Of a DNA stretch of 64,000 nt, positions 8,298-15,914 are shown piece by piece. The position numbers and the translations under genes are program-made. Origin of the DNA: Firmicutes bacterium UBA2058. Its GTDB lineage: Bacteria; Bacillota; Clostridia; Tissierellales; Sedimentibacteraceae. Where the stretch lies: NCBI GenBank assembly GCA_002332905.1, contig DDAM01000039.1, forward strand, positions 26,219 to 90,218, read 5' to 3'. The notes under the pieces were generated by a model that worked only from the letters and a program-made list of their open reading frames with translations, did not search any database and was not told the DNA's origin. Position 1 is the first letter of the stretch; the number at the start of each line of letters is the position of its first letter.

Positions 8298-8837
8298 ATG
8301 GACAATATATTATATAGAGAAATTAAAATAGAAGAATTGAATATAAAACTCTTTAGTAAGTTTGATCGTCATCAAGATGTAAAAAAATGTTGGCGAAAAA
8401 TTGACGGTGAGTGGGTTTTAAAGGATATAGCATTTGTTGAAGTATGGGATGAGGAAGAATATGAGTATCTAGTAAAATGTCTTATAAATACAATAAAGAC
8501 AGGTGGAAGTGTTTATGGAGCATTTAAAAATGATTATTTGATTGGTTTTGCCTCACTAGAAAATGAGAAGTTTGGTACTGAAAATCAATATTTACAGTTA
8601 TCTAGTATACATACTTCTTTTGAAAGTAGAGGTTATGGAGTAGGGAAAAAACTGTTTAATATAATGATTGATGAAGCAAGAAAAAGAAATGCTAAGAAAA
8701 TGTATATTTCAGCACATTCATCAGAAGAATCTCAAGCCTTTTACAAAAAAATAGATTGTAAAGAAGCGGCAGAATATAATAAAAAACTGGTTGAGCTAGA
8801 ACCATGTGATTGTCAATTAGAATATGAATTATTCTAA
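8298..8837 (+). CDS. GNAT family N-acetyltransferase
   Basis: A 179-aa acetyltransferase with the acetyl-CoA loop SRGYGVGKKLF in the 115-126 region and the following MYISAHSSEESQAFYKK strand/helix. The N-terminal DRHQDVKKCWRK segment resembles GNATs that act on small amines. Probably co-transcribed with the methyltransferase 15 bases upstream (GTGAGG ribosome site). Confidence 0.85.
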   Translation: MDNILYREIKIEELNIKLFSKFDRHQDVKKCWRKIDGEWVLKDIAFVEVWDEEEYEYLVKCLINTIKTGGSVYGAFKNDYLIGFASLENEKFGTENQYLQLSSIHTSFESRGYGVGKKLFNIMIDEARKRNAKKMYISAHSSEESQAFYKKIDCKEAAEYNKKLVELEPCDCQLEYELF

Positions 8838-8860
8838 AAATAAAATCCAATAGAATAAAC

Positions 8861-8910
8861 AACAGAACATAGATTAGTTTAGTAAACTATATCTATGTTC
8901 TATTGTTTTA
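8861..8910 (+). terminator. Rho-independent terminator after the GNAT gene
   Basis: Stem AGAACATAGAT (8864-8874) with ATCTATGTTCT (8891-8901), extended by flanking AAC/GTT pairs, with an inner AGTTT/AAACT pair in the loop, then TTGTTTTAATTA. Confidence 0.8.
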
Positions 8911-8927
8911 ATTAATCTAAATTTAAT

Positions 8928-8955
8928 TTGATAAATTGGTAAATTCTGATATAAT
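8928..8955 (+). promoter_or_regulatory. Sigma-A-type promoter
   Basis: TTGATA (8928-8933) and a perfect TATAAT (8950-8955) with a 16-base spacer, 46 bases before the next GNAT gene and right after a terminator. Confidence 0.65.
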
Positions 8956-9000
8956 TATAACAATTAGCATGAAAAATGTTTTCAAAATTGGAGGATTTCT

Positions 9001-9546
9001 ATGAATCATATTGTAGGTAATATTGACATAAAAACTGATAGGTTACTGTTAAGGCAACTTAAGGAAAGTGATTTAGAAGGCTTTTTTAAAATTTTTTCGG
9101 ATCCAACTGTAGTTAAAAACTATATATGCGAAGGGCTTCAATGCAAGGAAAGCGTGAAAGCATTTTTACATAAAACTTACGAATATTCGAAAGAAAACCC
9201 ATGTTATTTTTGGGTAATTGAGTTTGATACTAAAATGATAGGTTTTATAAACCTATGTGATCATGTTGAAGCTTTTAGTCGATGTGAGGTAGGTTTTTGC
9301 ATAGATGATGATTATAGAGGTAAAGGGTATGCTTCAGAAGCATTAAGTGGAGTTTTGAACTTTTTAACCAATATTGTTGGATACAATAAGGTTTCTGCAG
9401 CACATTTTATGGATAATAATGCAAGTGGTAATGTGATGAAAAAAGCAAATATGACTTATGAAGGTGAAAGAAAGTCTGAAGTTTTTTATCAAGGAAAATT
9501 TATTGATTGTGAATATTATTACTATTTAAAAAATAATATAAATTAA
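9001..9546 (+). CDS. GNAT acetyltransferase, RimJ/RimL type
   Basis: A 181-aa acetyltransferase with the start IKTDRLLLRQLKESDLEGFF and the acetyl-CoA loop YRGKGYASEAL around 105-115, then MDNNASGNVMKKANM, the RimJ/L signature for the CoA-binding helix. Target unknown. Transcribed from its own promoter (TTGATA/TATAAT) with a TTGGAGG ribosome site. Confidence 0.87.
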   Translation: MNHIVGNIDIKTDRLLLRQLKESDLEGFFKIFSDPTVVKNYICEGLQCKESVKAFLHKTYEYSKENPCYFWVIEFDTKMIGFINLCDHVEAFSRCEVGFCIDDDYRGKGYASEALSGVLNFLTNIVGYNKVSAAHFMDNNASGNVMKKANMTYEGERKSEVFYQGKFIDCEYYYYLKNNIN

Positions 9547-9583
9547 AAAATATGCACAAAAACATTAAAAAAAAGAGTATTAT

Positions 9584-9685
9584 GAGAGCTACCTATTGGA
9601 TTATTTGTACTTAATATTTAGTTTAACAACATATTTTATCATAGGCTTATTAGTATTTAATTATCGCAGTAAAAAGGTATTTTAG
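9584..9685 (+). pseudogene. C-terminal remnant of a membrane protein, possibly an ABC-2 permease
   Basis: An open frame without a start codon encodes ESYLLDYLYLIFSLTTYF then IIGLLVFNYRSKKVF and a stop. A single hydrophobic helix followed by a short basic tail is how many ABC-type transporter permeases end. Nothing upstream continues the protein (a TAA lies a few codons before). I read this as debris of a deleted transporter gene; the exact family is uncertain. Confidence 0.4.
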
Positions 9686-9710
9686 GACAATATTAAAAGG
9701 AGGAGTGCTA

Positions 9711-9974
9711 ATGAACATGTTTCCATATAAAATTCTTAAGTTTATTATTATGTTATTATGCCTATTTGCAATTTTATTTATGGCTGGAGGAATGATGATG
9801 TATATGCCCTTAATATATATATCTTTCATACCTCTTTTATCTGCTTTAATTTTTATGCTTAAAAAGTGTAAATGCCCACACTGTGGAAAGTTTGAAAATA
9901 TTGATAGATTAATGTATGCAAGAAAACATGTGTTTCATTGTAGAAACTGTGGAAAAATTATAGAAATTGAATAA
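9711..9974 (+). CDS. Small membrane protein with C-terminal zinc ribbon
   Basis: An 87-aa protein: two predicted membrane helices (about 8-27 and 32-50) and a C-terminal ribbon with CPHC at 55-58 and CRNC at 77-80. The ribbon should face the cytoplasm and probably binds zinc. No known function. The ATG at 9711 is chosen because AAGGAGG lies about 7 bases upstream; a GTG two codons earlier overlaps that site. Confidence 0.65.
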   Translation: MNMFPYKILKFIIMLLCLFAILFMAGGMMMYMPLIYISFIPLLSALIFMLKKCKCPHCGKFENIDRLMYARKHVFHCRNCGKIIEIE

Positions 9975-10004
9975 AATCATTTATTAATGAACTAAGGAGT
10001 AATT

Positions 10005-10493
10005 ATGATACACGTTAATGTTAGAGGAATTATAACAAGGGAACATAATAATCAAAAAGAGATAGTTGTACAATTAAGAAAAAAAGAAGGTAATCCTGAA
10101 TGTTTTGAATTGCCTGGAGGACGAATAGAAGAATATGAATCAGTTACAGAGGCTTTAAGAAGAGAGATATTAGAAGAAACTGGACTTTATGTAACCTCTA
10201 TTAAAAATGAAATAGAACAAGTATTTACGAAATCAGAAACATCATTATTTGAAGTACAATGCATAAAGCCATATGCTGCATATCAAACATTATTTGGACC
10301 TGTAGATTCATTTGGTTTGTATTTTTTATGTACGGCAGAGGGAGATTTTTTAGAAATTGGTGATGATACAGAAAAGGCTCACTGGGCGACAATACCTGAA
10401 ATACAGAATTACATTAAACTTAACAAATTTTCTGATATAGATAAACCTGCAATGATAATGTATTTAAATGAACTAGATACAACATATATTTAA
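10005..10493 (+). CDS. NUDIX hydrolase
   Basis: A 162-aa NUDIX enzyme with a complete box: PGGRIEEYE near 40-48 and RREILEETG near 54-62. MutT/ADP-ribose-pyrophosphatase-like overall, substrate unknown. Follows the zinc-ribbon membrane protein by 30 bases with AAGGAG before the ATG, so is possibly in the same transcript. Confidence 0.88.
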   Translation: MIHVNVRGIITREHNNQKEIVVQLRKKEGNPECFELPGGRIEEYESVTEALRREILEETGLYVTSIKNEIEQVFTKSETSLFEVQCIKPYAAYQTLFGPVDSFGLYFLCTAEGDFLEIGDDTEKAHWATIPEIQNYIKLNKFSDIDKPAMIMYLNELDTTYI

Positions 10494-10534
10494 TTGAACT
10501 ATAATTTTTAATATATTTTGTAAAGGAGTGTATT

Positions 10535-11185
10535 ATGAGATTAAAACACATAATTATTTTAGTTATTATTTTAAATTTAATGTTAATATCATCCTGTGTA
10601 AAGGATGATATTAAAAATGACGATGTTGATGAAAACTTAAAGCCTGTTATATATTTATATCCAGAACAAGAGTGTAAAGTAGAAGTTGCGTTAGATTATG
10701 ATGGAGAACTAACATGTACATATCCTGAAAGTGATGGAGCTTGGGAAGTGTTAGCTAGACCTGATGGAACGCTTATTAATTTAGAAGATAATAAAGAATA
10801 CTCATATTTATTTTGGGAAGGTATTATAGATACACAATATGATTTTTCAGAGGGTTTTGTTATTAAGGGTGAAGATACAAAAGACTTTTTACAAGAAAAG
10901 CTGTCATACATTGGATTAACTCCAATGGAATATAATGAATTTATAGTTTTTTGGTTACCAAAAATGAAGGATAATAAATATAATATAATTAGCTTTCAAG
11001 ATGATATATACACAAATTCTGCAAAGCTGACAATAACTCCAGAACCAGACAGTTTGCTGAGAGTATTTATGGCTTATAAACCTCTTGATAATCCTATACA
11101 AGTTAAAGAGCAAAAGTTAGAACCGTTCAATCGTAATGGATTTACAGTTATTGAATGGGGAGGAAGTGAGATAAAACATAAATGA
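10535..11185 (+). CDS. Conserved hypothetical lipoprotein
   Basis: A 216-aa secreted lipoprotein: signal peptide helix 5-19 and lipobox LISSC with the modified Cys at 21. The mature part has the phrase KPVIYLYPEQ followed by beta-rich sequence and SYLFWEG, a pattern I have seen in uncharacterised bacterial proteins but cannot tie to a function. Predicted to be anchored on the outer face of the membrane. Its stop overlaps the ATG of the next, truncated, frame (ATGA). Confidence 0.7.
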   Translation: MRLKHIIILVIILNLMLISSCVKDDIKNDDVDENLKPVIYLYPEQECKVEVALDYDGELTCTYPESDGAWEVLARPDGTLINLEDNKEYSYLFWEGIIDTQYDFSEGFVIKGEDTKDFLQEKLSYIGLTPMEYNEFIVFWLPKMKDNKYNIISFQDDIYTNSAKLTITPEPDSLLRVFMAYKPLDNPIQVKEQKLEPFNRNGFTVIEWGGSEIKHK

Positions 11186-11373
11186 AAACATTGATTTTTA
11201 ATAGCTCTCCAAGAAAATACGGAGATACAAATACTTTAATAAATAAAGTTTTATATAATCTTGAAGGTGAGTATAAAATTGAAAATGCTTATGATTGCAA
11301 TATTATGCCTTGTACTAATTGCATCTTCGCTGTATTTTTCAGAGCTAATAATTCATTAAAAAATTACCAATAG
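11182..11373 (+). pseudogene. Truncated flavodoxin-like NAD(P)H-dependent oxidoreductase
   Basis: The first 48 or so codons encode a flavodoxin-fold start: FMN-phosphate loop NSSPRKYGDTNTL at 7-19 and the conserved C-N-I-M-P-C-T-N-C segment near 39-47. After that the sequence leaves the family (IFAVFFRANNSLKNYQ) and stops at 63 aa; full family members are about 180-220 aa. The ORF still overlaps the lipoprotein stop by 4 bases. Most likely a deletion remnant whose 3' junction abuts the ylxM promoter region. Confidence 0.7.
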
Positions 11374-11389
11374 TTTTAAAAAAACTATT
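11369..11389 (+). terminator. A/T-rich hairpin before ylxM
   Basis: AATAGTTTT (11369-11377) pairs with AAAACTATT (11381-11389), a perfect 9-bp stem with a 3-base loop. It overlaps the -35 box of the ylxM promoter. No long T-run follows, so any terminator function is tentative. Confidence 0.4.
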
Positions 11390-11416
11390 GACAAAGTGTT
11401 GATTTTAATATAAAAT
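11388..11416 (+). promoter_or_regulatory. Strong sigma-A promoter for ylxM-ffh-rpsP-khpA
   Basis: TTGACA (11388-11393), a 17-base spacer and TAAAAT (11411-11416), about 40 bases before ylxM. It marks the change from accessory genes to the conserved core. Confidence 0.8.
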
Positions 11417-11455
11417 CTCACTGTTAAGTAATTTACTTTACAGTAGGTGAAAGAA

Positions 11456-11803
11456 ATGTTGGAGAAAAATTTATACTTTAGTGTATTGTACGATTATTAT
11501 GGAAGCTTATTAAAGGAAAATCAAGCAATTGTTATTGATTTATACTACAATCAAGATTTAAGCTTAGGTGAGATAGCAGAAGAGTTGAATATATCAAGAG
11601 CTGGTATACATGATACATTAAAAAGAGCTGAAAAAAATCTAACAGAATTTGAGGAAAAACTCTCTTTGCATTCAAAATTGGAAAAATATTATGAATCAGC
11701 AGAGAAAATAATTGAGATATTAAACAAAATTGATGATGATAAATATAAAGATGAAGTAAATATTATTAGAAAAGAAGCTGAGAAAATATTAAATGAAGGG
11801 TAG
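11456..11803 (+). CDS. ylxM: YlxM/p13-like SRP-associated HTH protein
   Basis: A 115-aa helical protein with a sigma-70 region 4-like helix-turn-helix (LSLGEIAEELNISRAGIHD at about 36-54) and a C-terminal coiled coil. YlxM homologues bind SRP and stimulate FtsY/Ffh GTPase in streptococci and are encoded next to ffh, as here (12 bases to ffh). I start at the ATG at 11456 because AGGTGA sits 5 bases upstream; a GTG at 11447 overlaps that site. The usual upstream partner ftsY is absent; an accessory region precedes. Confidence 0.88.
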   Translation: MLEKNLYFSVLYDYYGSLLKENQAIVIDLYYNQDLSLGEIAEELNISRAGIHDTLKRAEKNLTEFEEKLSLHSKLEKYYESAEKIIEILNKIDDDKYKDEVNIIRKEAEKILNEG

Positions 11804-11815
11804 GAAAGTACAATT

Positions 11816-13159
11816 ATGTTTGAGAATTTGTCTGAAAAACTTCAAAATGCGTTAAAAGCTTTAAAGGGCAAAGGAAAACTTTCTGAAAAAGATATAGATT
11901 TAGCAATGAGAGAGGTCAAGCTTTCGTTGTTAGAGGCAGATGTTAACTTTAAGGTTGTTAAAAACTTTATAAATAAGGTTAAAGAGAGAGCAGTTGGTCA
12001 TGAGGTTATGGAAAGCTTAACTCCTGGACAGCAGGTTGTTAAGATAGTTCATGAAGAATTAAAGGACATCATGGGTAGCCAAGAAAGCAAGCTTAAGTTT
12101 AATACAAATGGTATTACATACATTATGATGTGTGGTTTGCAAGGTGCTGGTAAGACTACAACTTCTGGTAAGCTTGCATTAAAGCTTAAAAAGGAAGGTA
12201 AAAGACCTTTACTTGTAGCTTGCGATATTTATAGACCTGCCGCTATTAAACAGCTTCAAGTTGTAGGTGAAGGAATCGATGTTCCTGTGTTTACAATGGG
12301 TGACAAGGAAAGTCCTGTAACTATAGCTAGAGAAGCAATGAAGCATGCTAATAAATTTAATAATGATGTAGTTATCATAGATACAGCTGGTAGACTTCAT
12401 ATAGATGAAGAATTAATGGATGAGTTGGTTAACGTTAAAAATGAAGTTAAACCAAATGAAATACTTTTAGTTCTTGATGCTATGACAGGTCAAGAGGCGG
12501 TTAAGGTTGCAGAAACCTTCAATGGATACCTTGATGTTTCAGGTGTTGTACTGTCTAAGGTAGACGGTGATGCTAGAGGTGGTGCTGCTTTATCAATTAA
12601 GAGTGTTGTAGATAAGCCAATAAAATTTGTAACAATTGGTGAGAAGATGGATCAGCTTGAAGTTTTCCACCCAGATAGAATGGCTTCAAGAATACTTGGA
12701 ATGGGAGATATCTTATCGATTATTGACAAAGCACAAGCAGCTTTTGATGAGAAACAGGCTATTGAGCTTCAGAAGAAGATAAAAAATCAAGAGTTTAATT
12801 TTGATGACTTCTTAACCCAGCTACAACAAATGAAAAATATGGGACCACTTGATGATTTACTTGCAATGATTCCAGGTGCTAATTCTAAACAGCTTAAAGG
12901 CTTGAAGGTTGACGAGAAAGATATGAAACACACAGAAGCTATAATTCAGTCAATGACTAAAAGAGAAAGAGCTATGCCATCACTTATAAATGGCAGCAGA
13001 AGAAAAAGAATTGCAGCTGGAAGTGGTACTTCAGTTCAGGATGTTAATAGATTGTTAAAACAATTTGAAGATATGAAGAAAATGATGAAGCAATTTAGCT
13101 CAATGGAAAAAATGATGAAAAAAAGAGGCGGGGGCGGCAAATTTAAGTTTCCGTTCTAA
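11816..13159 (+). CDS. ffh: Signal recognition particle GTPase Ffh (SRP54)
   Basis: The protein component of SRP, binding 4.5S/scRNA and nascent signal sequences and docking with FtsY. N domain helices at 1-90, P-loop GLQGAGKTTT at 107-116, DTAGR near 188, SKVDGDARGG near 247, then the methionine-rich M domain ending in MKKMMKQF, MEKMMKK and GGGGKFKF. The 447-aa length is normal. Codon use here is smoother (more GGT, CTT) than in the accessory genes, as expected for a highly expressed gene. Confidence 0.98.
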   Translation: MFENLSEKLQNALKALKGKGKLSEKDIDLAMREVKLSLLEADVNFKVVKNFINKVKERAVGHEVMESLTPGQQVVKIVHEELKDIMGSQESKLKFNTNGITYIMMCGLQGAGKTTTSGKLALKLKKEGKRPLLVACDIYRPAAIKQLQVVGEGIDVPVFTMGDKESPVTIAREAMKHANKFNNDVVIIDTAGRLHIDEELMDELVNVKNEVKPNEILLVLDAMTGQEAVKVAETFNGYLDVSGVVLSKVDGDARGGAALSIKSVVDKPIKFVTIGEKMDQLEVFHPDRMASRILGMGDILSIIDKAQAAFDEKQAIELQKKIKNQEFNFDDFLTQLQQMKNMGPLDDLLAMIPGANSKQLKGLKVDEKDMKHTEAIIQSMTKRERAMPSLINGSRRKRIAAGSGTSVQDVNRLLKQFEDMKKMMKQFSSMEKMMKKRGGGGKFKFPF

Positions 13160-13244
13160 AAAATTTAATTAGTAGATAAGGAATATTTCTTCCTTTATCA
13201 TATATAAAAATAAAACTTAAGATAATTATAAGGAGGTGACAATA

Positions 13245-13508
13245 ATGGCAGTAAAAATTAGATTAAAAAGAATGGGTTCTAAAAAGAAACCTTTTTACAG
13301 AATCGTTGTAGCTGATTCTCGTTCACCAAGAGATGGACGTTTCATAGAAGAAATAGGATACTACAATCCTGTAGTTGAGCCAAAAGTAGTTAAAATAGAT
13401 GATGAAAAAGCTATAAAATGGTTAAATAATGGTGCAAAACCAACTGACACAGTAGGAATGTTATTCAAAACTAACGGTATTTTTGACAAAAGAGATGAAA
13501 ACAAATAA
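13245..13508 (+). CDS. rpsP: 30S ribosomal protein S16
   Basis: Small-subunit assembly protein, 87 aa, with the S16 start VKIRLKRMG and KKPFYRIVVADSRSPRDG. The ATG at 13245 follows the perfect AGGAGGTGA site at 13231-13239. An imperfect hairpin (GATAAGGAA 13175-13183 with TTCCTTTATC 13190-13199) lies between ffh and rpsP and may tune expression. Followed 12 bases later by khpA. Confidence 0.97.
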   Translation: MAVKIRLKRMGSKKKPFYRIVVADSRSPRDGRFIEEIGYYNPVVEPKVVKIDDEKAIKWLNNGAKPTDTVGMLFKTNGIFDKRDENK

Positions 13509-13520
13509 GAGGAGAAAACA

Positions 13521-13751
13521 ATGGGTGAATTAGTTGAATATTTAGCAAAATCACTGGTAGATAATCCTGATCTCGTTAAGGTAAAAGAAGTTGAAGGTAG
13601 CCAATCGCTTATCATTGAACTTAGCGTTGCTCCAGAAGATATGGGCAAGGTTATAGGTAAGCAAGGTAGAATAGCCAAAGCAATTAGAACCGTAGTTAAG
13701 GCAGCTGCTACTAAAGAAAATAAAAGAGTTATCGTTGAAATAATACAATAA
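13521..13751 (+). CDS. khpA: KH-domain RNA-binding protein KhpA
   Basis: A 76-aa single type-II KH domain with the GKVIGKQGR loop at 42-50. KhpA pairs with KhpB/Jag to bind RNAs involved in cell elongation and division in Firmicutes. Its place between rpsP and rimM is conserved. AGAGGAG precedes the ATG. In this genome a 1.6-kb stretch with an inserted surface-protein gene separates it from rimM. Confidence 0.93.
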   Translation: MGELVEYLAKSLVDNPDLVKVKEVEGSQSLIIELSVAPEDMGKVIGKQGRIAKAIRTVVKAAATKENKRVIVEIIQ

Positions 13752-13849
13752 TTTTAAAATTATGTTGAAATAAACATATTTAGCAAATTGCTTTGTGTAT
13801 TGCTAACAATTTGCTAACATTTAATCTTAGAGGCTTTTCATAGTTTTTC

Positions 13850-13873
13850 AAACTTTGAGAAGTTTCTTTTTTT
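13850..13873 (+). terminator. Rho-independent terminator after khpA
   Basis: Stem AAACTT (13850-13855) and AAGTTT (13860-13865) with a TGAG loop followed by CTTTTTTTG. A second inverted repeat, TTAGCAAATTG and CAATTTGCTAA, lies upstream near 13781-13817. Confidence 0.6.
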
Positions 13874-14004
13874 GTTTAACTATCACGTGTTTTATAGACA
13901 CAAATATTAAAAATTATGATGCTACAATAAATACAAGGAACAAAAAAAAGACCATTACGTCTAATTTAATATAAACAGAACAAATTATATTGGAGGTCTT
14001 AATT

Positions 14005-15030
14005 ATGAAAATAAAAGTCTCAGGACTTATTTTGGCGGGAGCTTTGTTATTATCCTCACCGGTTCAAGCAGTTTATGCCAACACTCCGGATGCAGGTATA
14101 GCAGTTAAAACAATCAGCAATTTTTCAGAACATTGGGCAAACGAAGCAATACATATACTGTCTGAAAAAAATGCATTTCTTTACGATGAACAAAACCCTA
14201 GTTACGATATTGCAATTAAAAAAAGTGAGTTTGCAAAGATACTTTGTGTTGCTTTGGATATACAGATGAAATACATCACACAGCCTAATATAAAAGATTA
14301 TTATGATGATATAGAGCCTACAGCGCCCTATGCTTCTTATGTAATTGATTTAGTTAATGCAAATATTTTTGAAGGTGAAGGCAGTTTTAATCCATATGAC
14401 ACCTTGAGCAGAGAAGAAATGATTGACTACTTTATGAGTGCATATAAATATAAAATGAGGGAAGATTATAAAATGATTAAGCTTGAAGCACCAAGTTTTG
14501 CGGATGCAGATAAAATCACTCCTAATTATAGCGGTAAAATTTCACAGGCTCAGTACTATAAGCTTATTTTAGGTAATGAAAATAATATGTTTGAGCCTCA
14601 AAGGGACGCAAGCAGAGCGGAAACTGCAACAGTTGCAGTTCGACTTTCCGATCTTATATATTTACAAAACTCTCAAATTACGGTTAACCCAGAGGTCATT
14701 GTCGGTGACAATTTAATAGAAATGAAAATCATAATAAAAAATGATTCAAAAAATGATATTTTAATAGAACACACTTCAGGTCAAAAATATGATTTTCAAC
14801 TTCTTGATGCCGATAAAAATATATTGTGGACATGGTCTGCTAATAAGCTTTTCATTCAAGCATTAAACACAACAGAAATAAAAGCTGGTGAAACTATTGA
14901 ATTCAGCGATGTTCTTTCCGGAGATGAGTATATAGCAATTAAAGATAAAATATTTTATTTTAATGGGTATATAACCGGTTCGGCAGATTTTATTAACCCG
15001 CTGGGCTATGAAATAAAGCTTAACAAATAA
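14005..15030 (+). CDS. Secreted SLH-domain protein with C-terminal BsuPI domain
   Basis: A 341-aa exported protein. Signal peptide at 1-26 (basic start, hydrophobic LILAGALLLSS, cut near VYA-N). Three S-layer homology repeats follow (about 37-90, 95-150 and 155-210; motifs SHWANEAIHIL, YDTLSREEM and RDASRAETATVAVRL), which would bind pyruvylated cell-wall polymer. The C-terminus (about 225-320; HTSGQKYDFQL and IKAGETIEF) matches the BsuPI proteinase-inhibitor fold. The ATG at 14005 has TGGAGGT 7 bases upstream. It is inserted between khpA and rimM, and has its own terminator. Confidence 0.85.
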   Translation: MKIKVSGLILAGALLLSSPVQAVYANTPDAGIAVKTISNFSEHWANEAIHILSEKNAFLYDEQNPSYDIAIKKSEFAKILCVALDIQMKYITQPNIKDYYDDIEPTAPYASYVIDLVNANIFEGEGSFNPYDTLSREEMIDYFMSAYKYKMREDYKMIKLEAPSFADADKITPNYSGKISQAQYYKLILGNENNMFEPQRDASRAETATVAVRLSDLIYLQNSQITVNPEVIVGDNLIEMKIIIKNDSKNDILIEHTSGQKYDFQLLDADKNILWTWSANKLFIQALNTTEIKAGETIEFSDVLSGDEYIAIKDKIFYFNGYITGSADFINPLGYEIKLNK

Positions 15031-15112
15031 ATTTTAATTTAATAGGTTATTAGTCTGTTAAGATAATATAATGATATCTAAATTCATAGACTATTATAAA
15101 AAAATTCACGCT

Positions 15113-15146
15113 AAACGGAATATTATAACTGATATTCCGTTTTTAC
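15113..15146 (+). terminator. Strong rho-independent terminator
   Basis: AAACGGAATAT (15113-15123) pairs perfectly with ATATTCCGTTT (15132-15142), followed by TTAC; ends the SLH-BsuPI transcript. It lies in the 336-base gap between that gene and rimM, which otherwise holds the promoter below and no gene. Confidence 0.85.
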
Positions 15147-15225
15147 ATTTTGGAACATAATTAAAATGCTATATTAAGACAATATTATAAATTGATTAGT
15201 ACGTATTACTATATAGTCTTTTTTG

Positions 15226-15254
15226 TTGATATTCATGTGAAATAATGTTAAAAT
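15226..15254 (+). promoter_or_regulatory. Sigma-A promoter for rimM-trmD
   Basis: TTGATA (15226-15231), 17-base spacer, TAAAAT (15249-15254). A GAGAG/CTCTC hairpin with a T6 tail (15259-15287) overlaps the expected start site, so it can only act on read-through transcripts. The leader to rimM is about 105 bases. Confidence 0.65.
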
Positions 15255-15366
15255 ATGTGAGAGTTATAGATTTTAGCTCTCTTTTTTATATAAAAATAAA
15301 GTTTGAACAAATGTAGATAATATAAACAGTACATAAGAATTAATTTATTGTTAATTAGAGGTAAAC

Positions 15367-15867
15367 ATGAAAGAGTATATTAAAGTTGGAAAAATAGTTA
15401 ACACACATGGTGTAAAAGGTTGCATGAAGGTTTTAGCACTGACGGATGATTTAGAGAGATTTGATGAATTAGACTATGTGTATACAGAGATAGATAACAA
15501 GAAAAGAAAAATTAATAACGTTTGGTATAGAAAGGGAATGGTTTATTTAGAGCTTGAAGGTATCAATAATATGGATGATGCCATGAAGCTGAAGGAATCG
15601 TTTATATCAATTGAAGAGGGTCAACTTAGAGAATTACCTAACGATACCTACTATATATTTGAGCTTGAAGGACTTGAGGTTTACTCAACAGAGGGCGAAT
15701 ATATAGGAAAAATTAAAGAGGTATTCCAAACTGGTGCTAATGATGTATATGAAGTTAAAAGTAAAGTAAATACCTACTATATTCCAGCTATAAAGGATGT
15801 AGTAAAGGAAGTAAATATAAAAGATAAAAAAGTAATAATTAATGTAATAGAAGGACTGTTAGAGTGA
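15367..15867 (+). CDS. rimM: Ribosome maturation factor RimM
   Basis: 16S rRNA processing factor that helps assemble the 30S head and binds S19. The N-terminal beta-barrel begins VGKIVNTHGVKG (7-18) and the C-terminal PRC-barrel is marked by YYIFELEGLEVYS and DVYEVK. 166 aa, typical size. Its stop codon TGA (15865-15867) lies inside the first hairpin of the element preceding trmD. Confidence 0.96.
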   Translation: MKEYIKVGKIVNTHGVKGCMKVLALTDDLERFDELDYVYTEIDNKKRKINNVWYRKGMVYLELEGINNMDDAMKLKESFISIEEGQLRELPNDTYYIFELEGLEVYSTEGEYIGKIKEVFQTGANDVYEVKSKVNTYYIPAIKDVVKEVNIKDKKVIINVIEGLLE

Positions 15868-15914
15868 AAAAAACACTTCACTCTATGCCACTATGTGGCA
15901 TAATGGAGGATAGA
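15861..15914 (+). repeat. Family 1 start-proximal hairpin element, copy before trmD
   Basis: Reference copy of the family. Hairpin 1: AGAGTGAA (15861-15868) with TTCACTCT (15877-15884). Hairpin 2: ATGCCAC (15885-15891) with GTGGCAT (15895-15901). Then AATGGAGGA and the trmD ATG at 15915. Both stems are perfect. Closely similar to the copy at 19469-19527. Confidence 0.8.

Noticed and set aside
15864..15914. GTG start that adds 17 residues to TrmD
   Set aside because: The extra residues are encoded by the repeated hairpin element, and a standard RBS precedes the ATG that gives the normal TrmD start.
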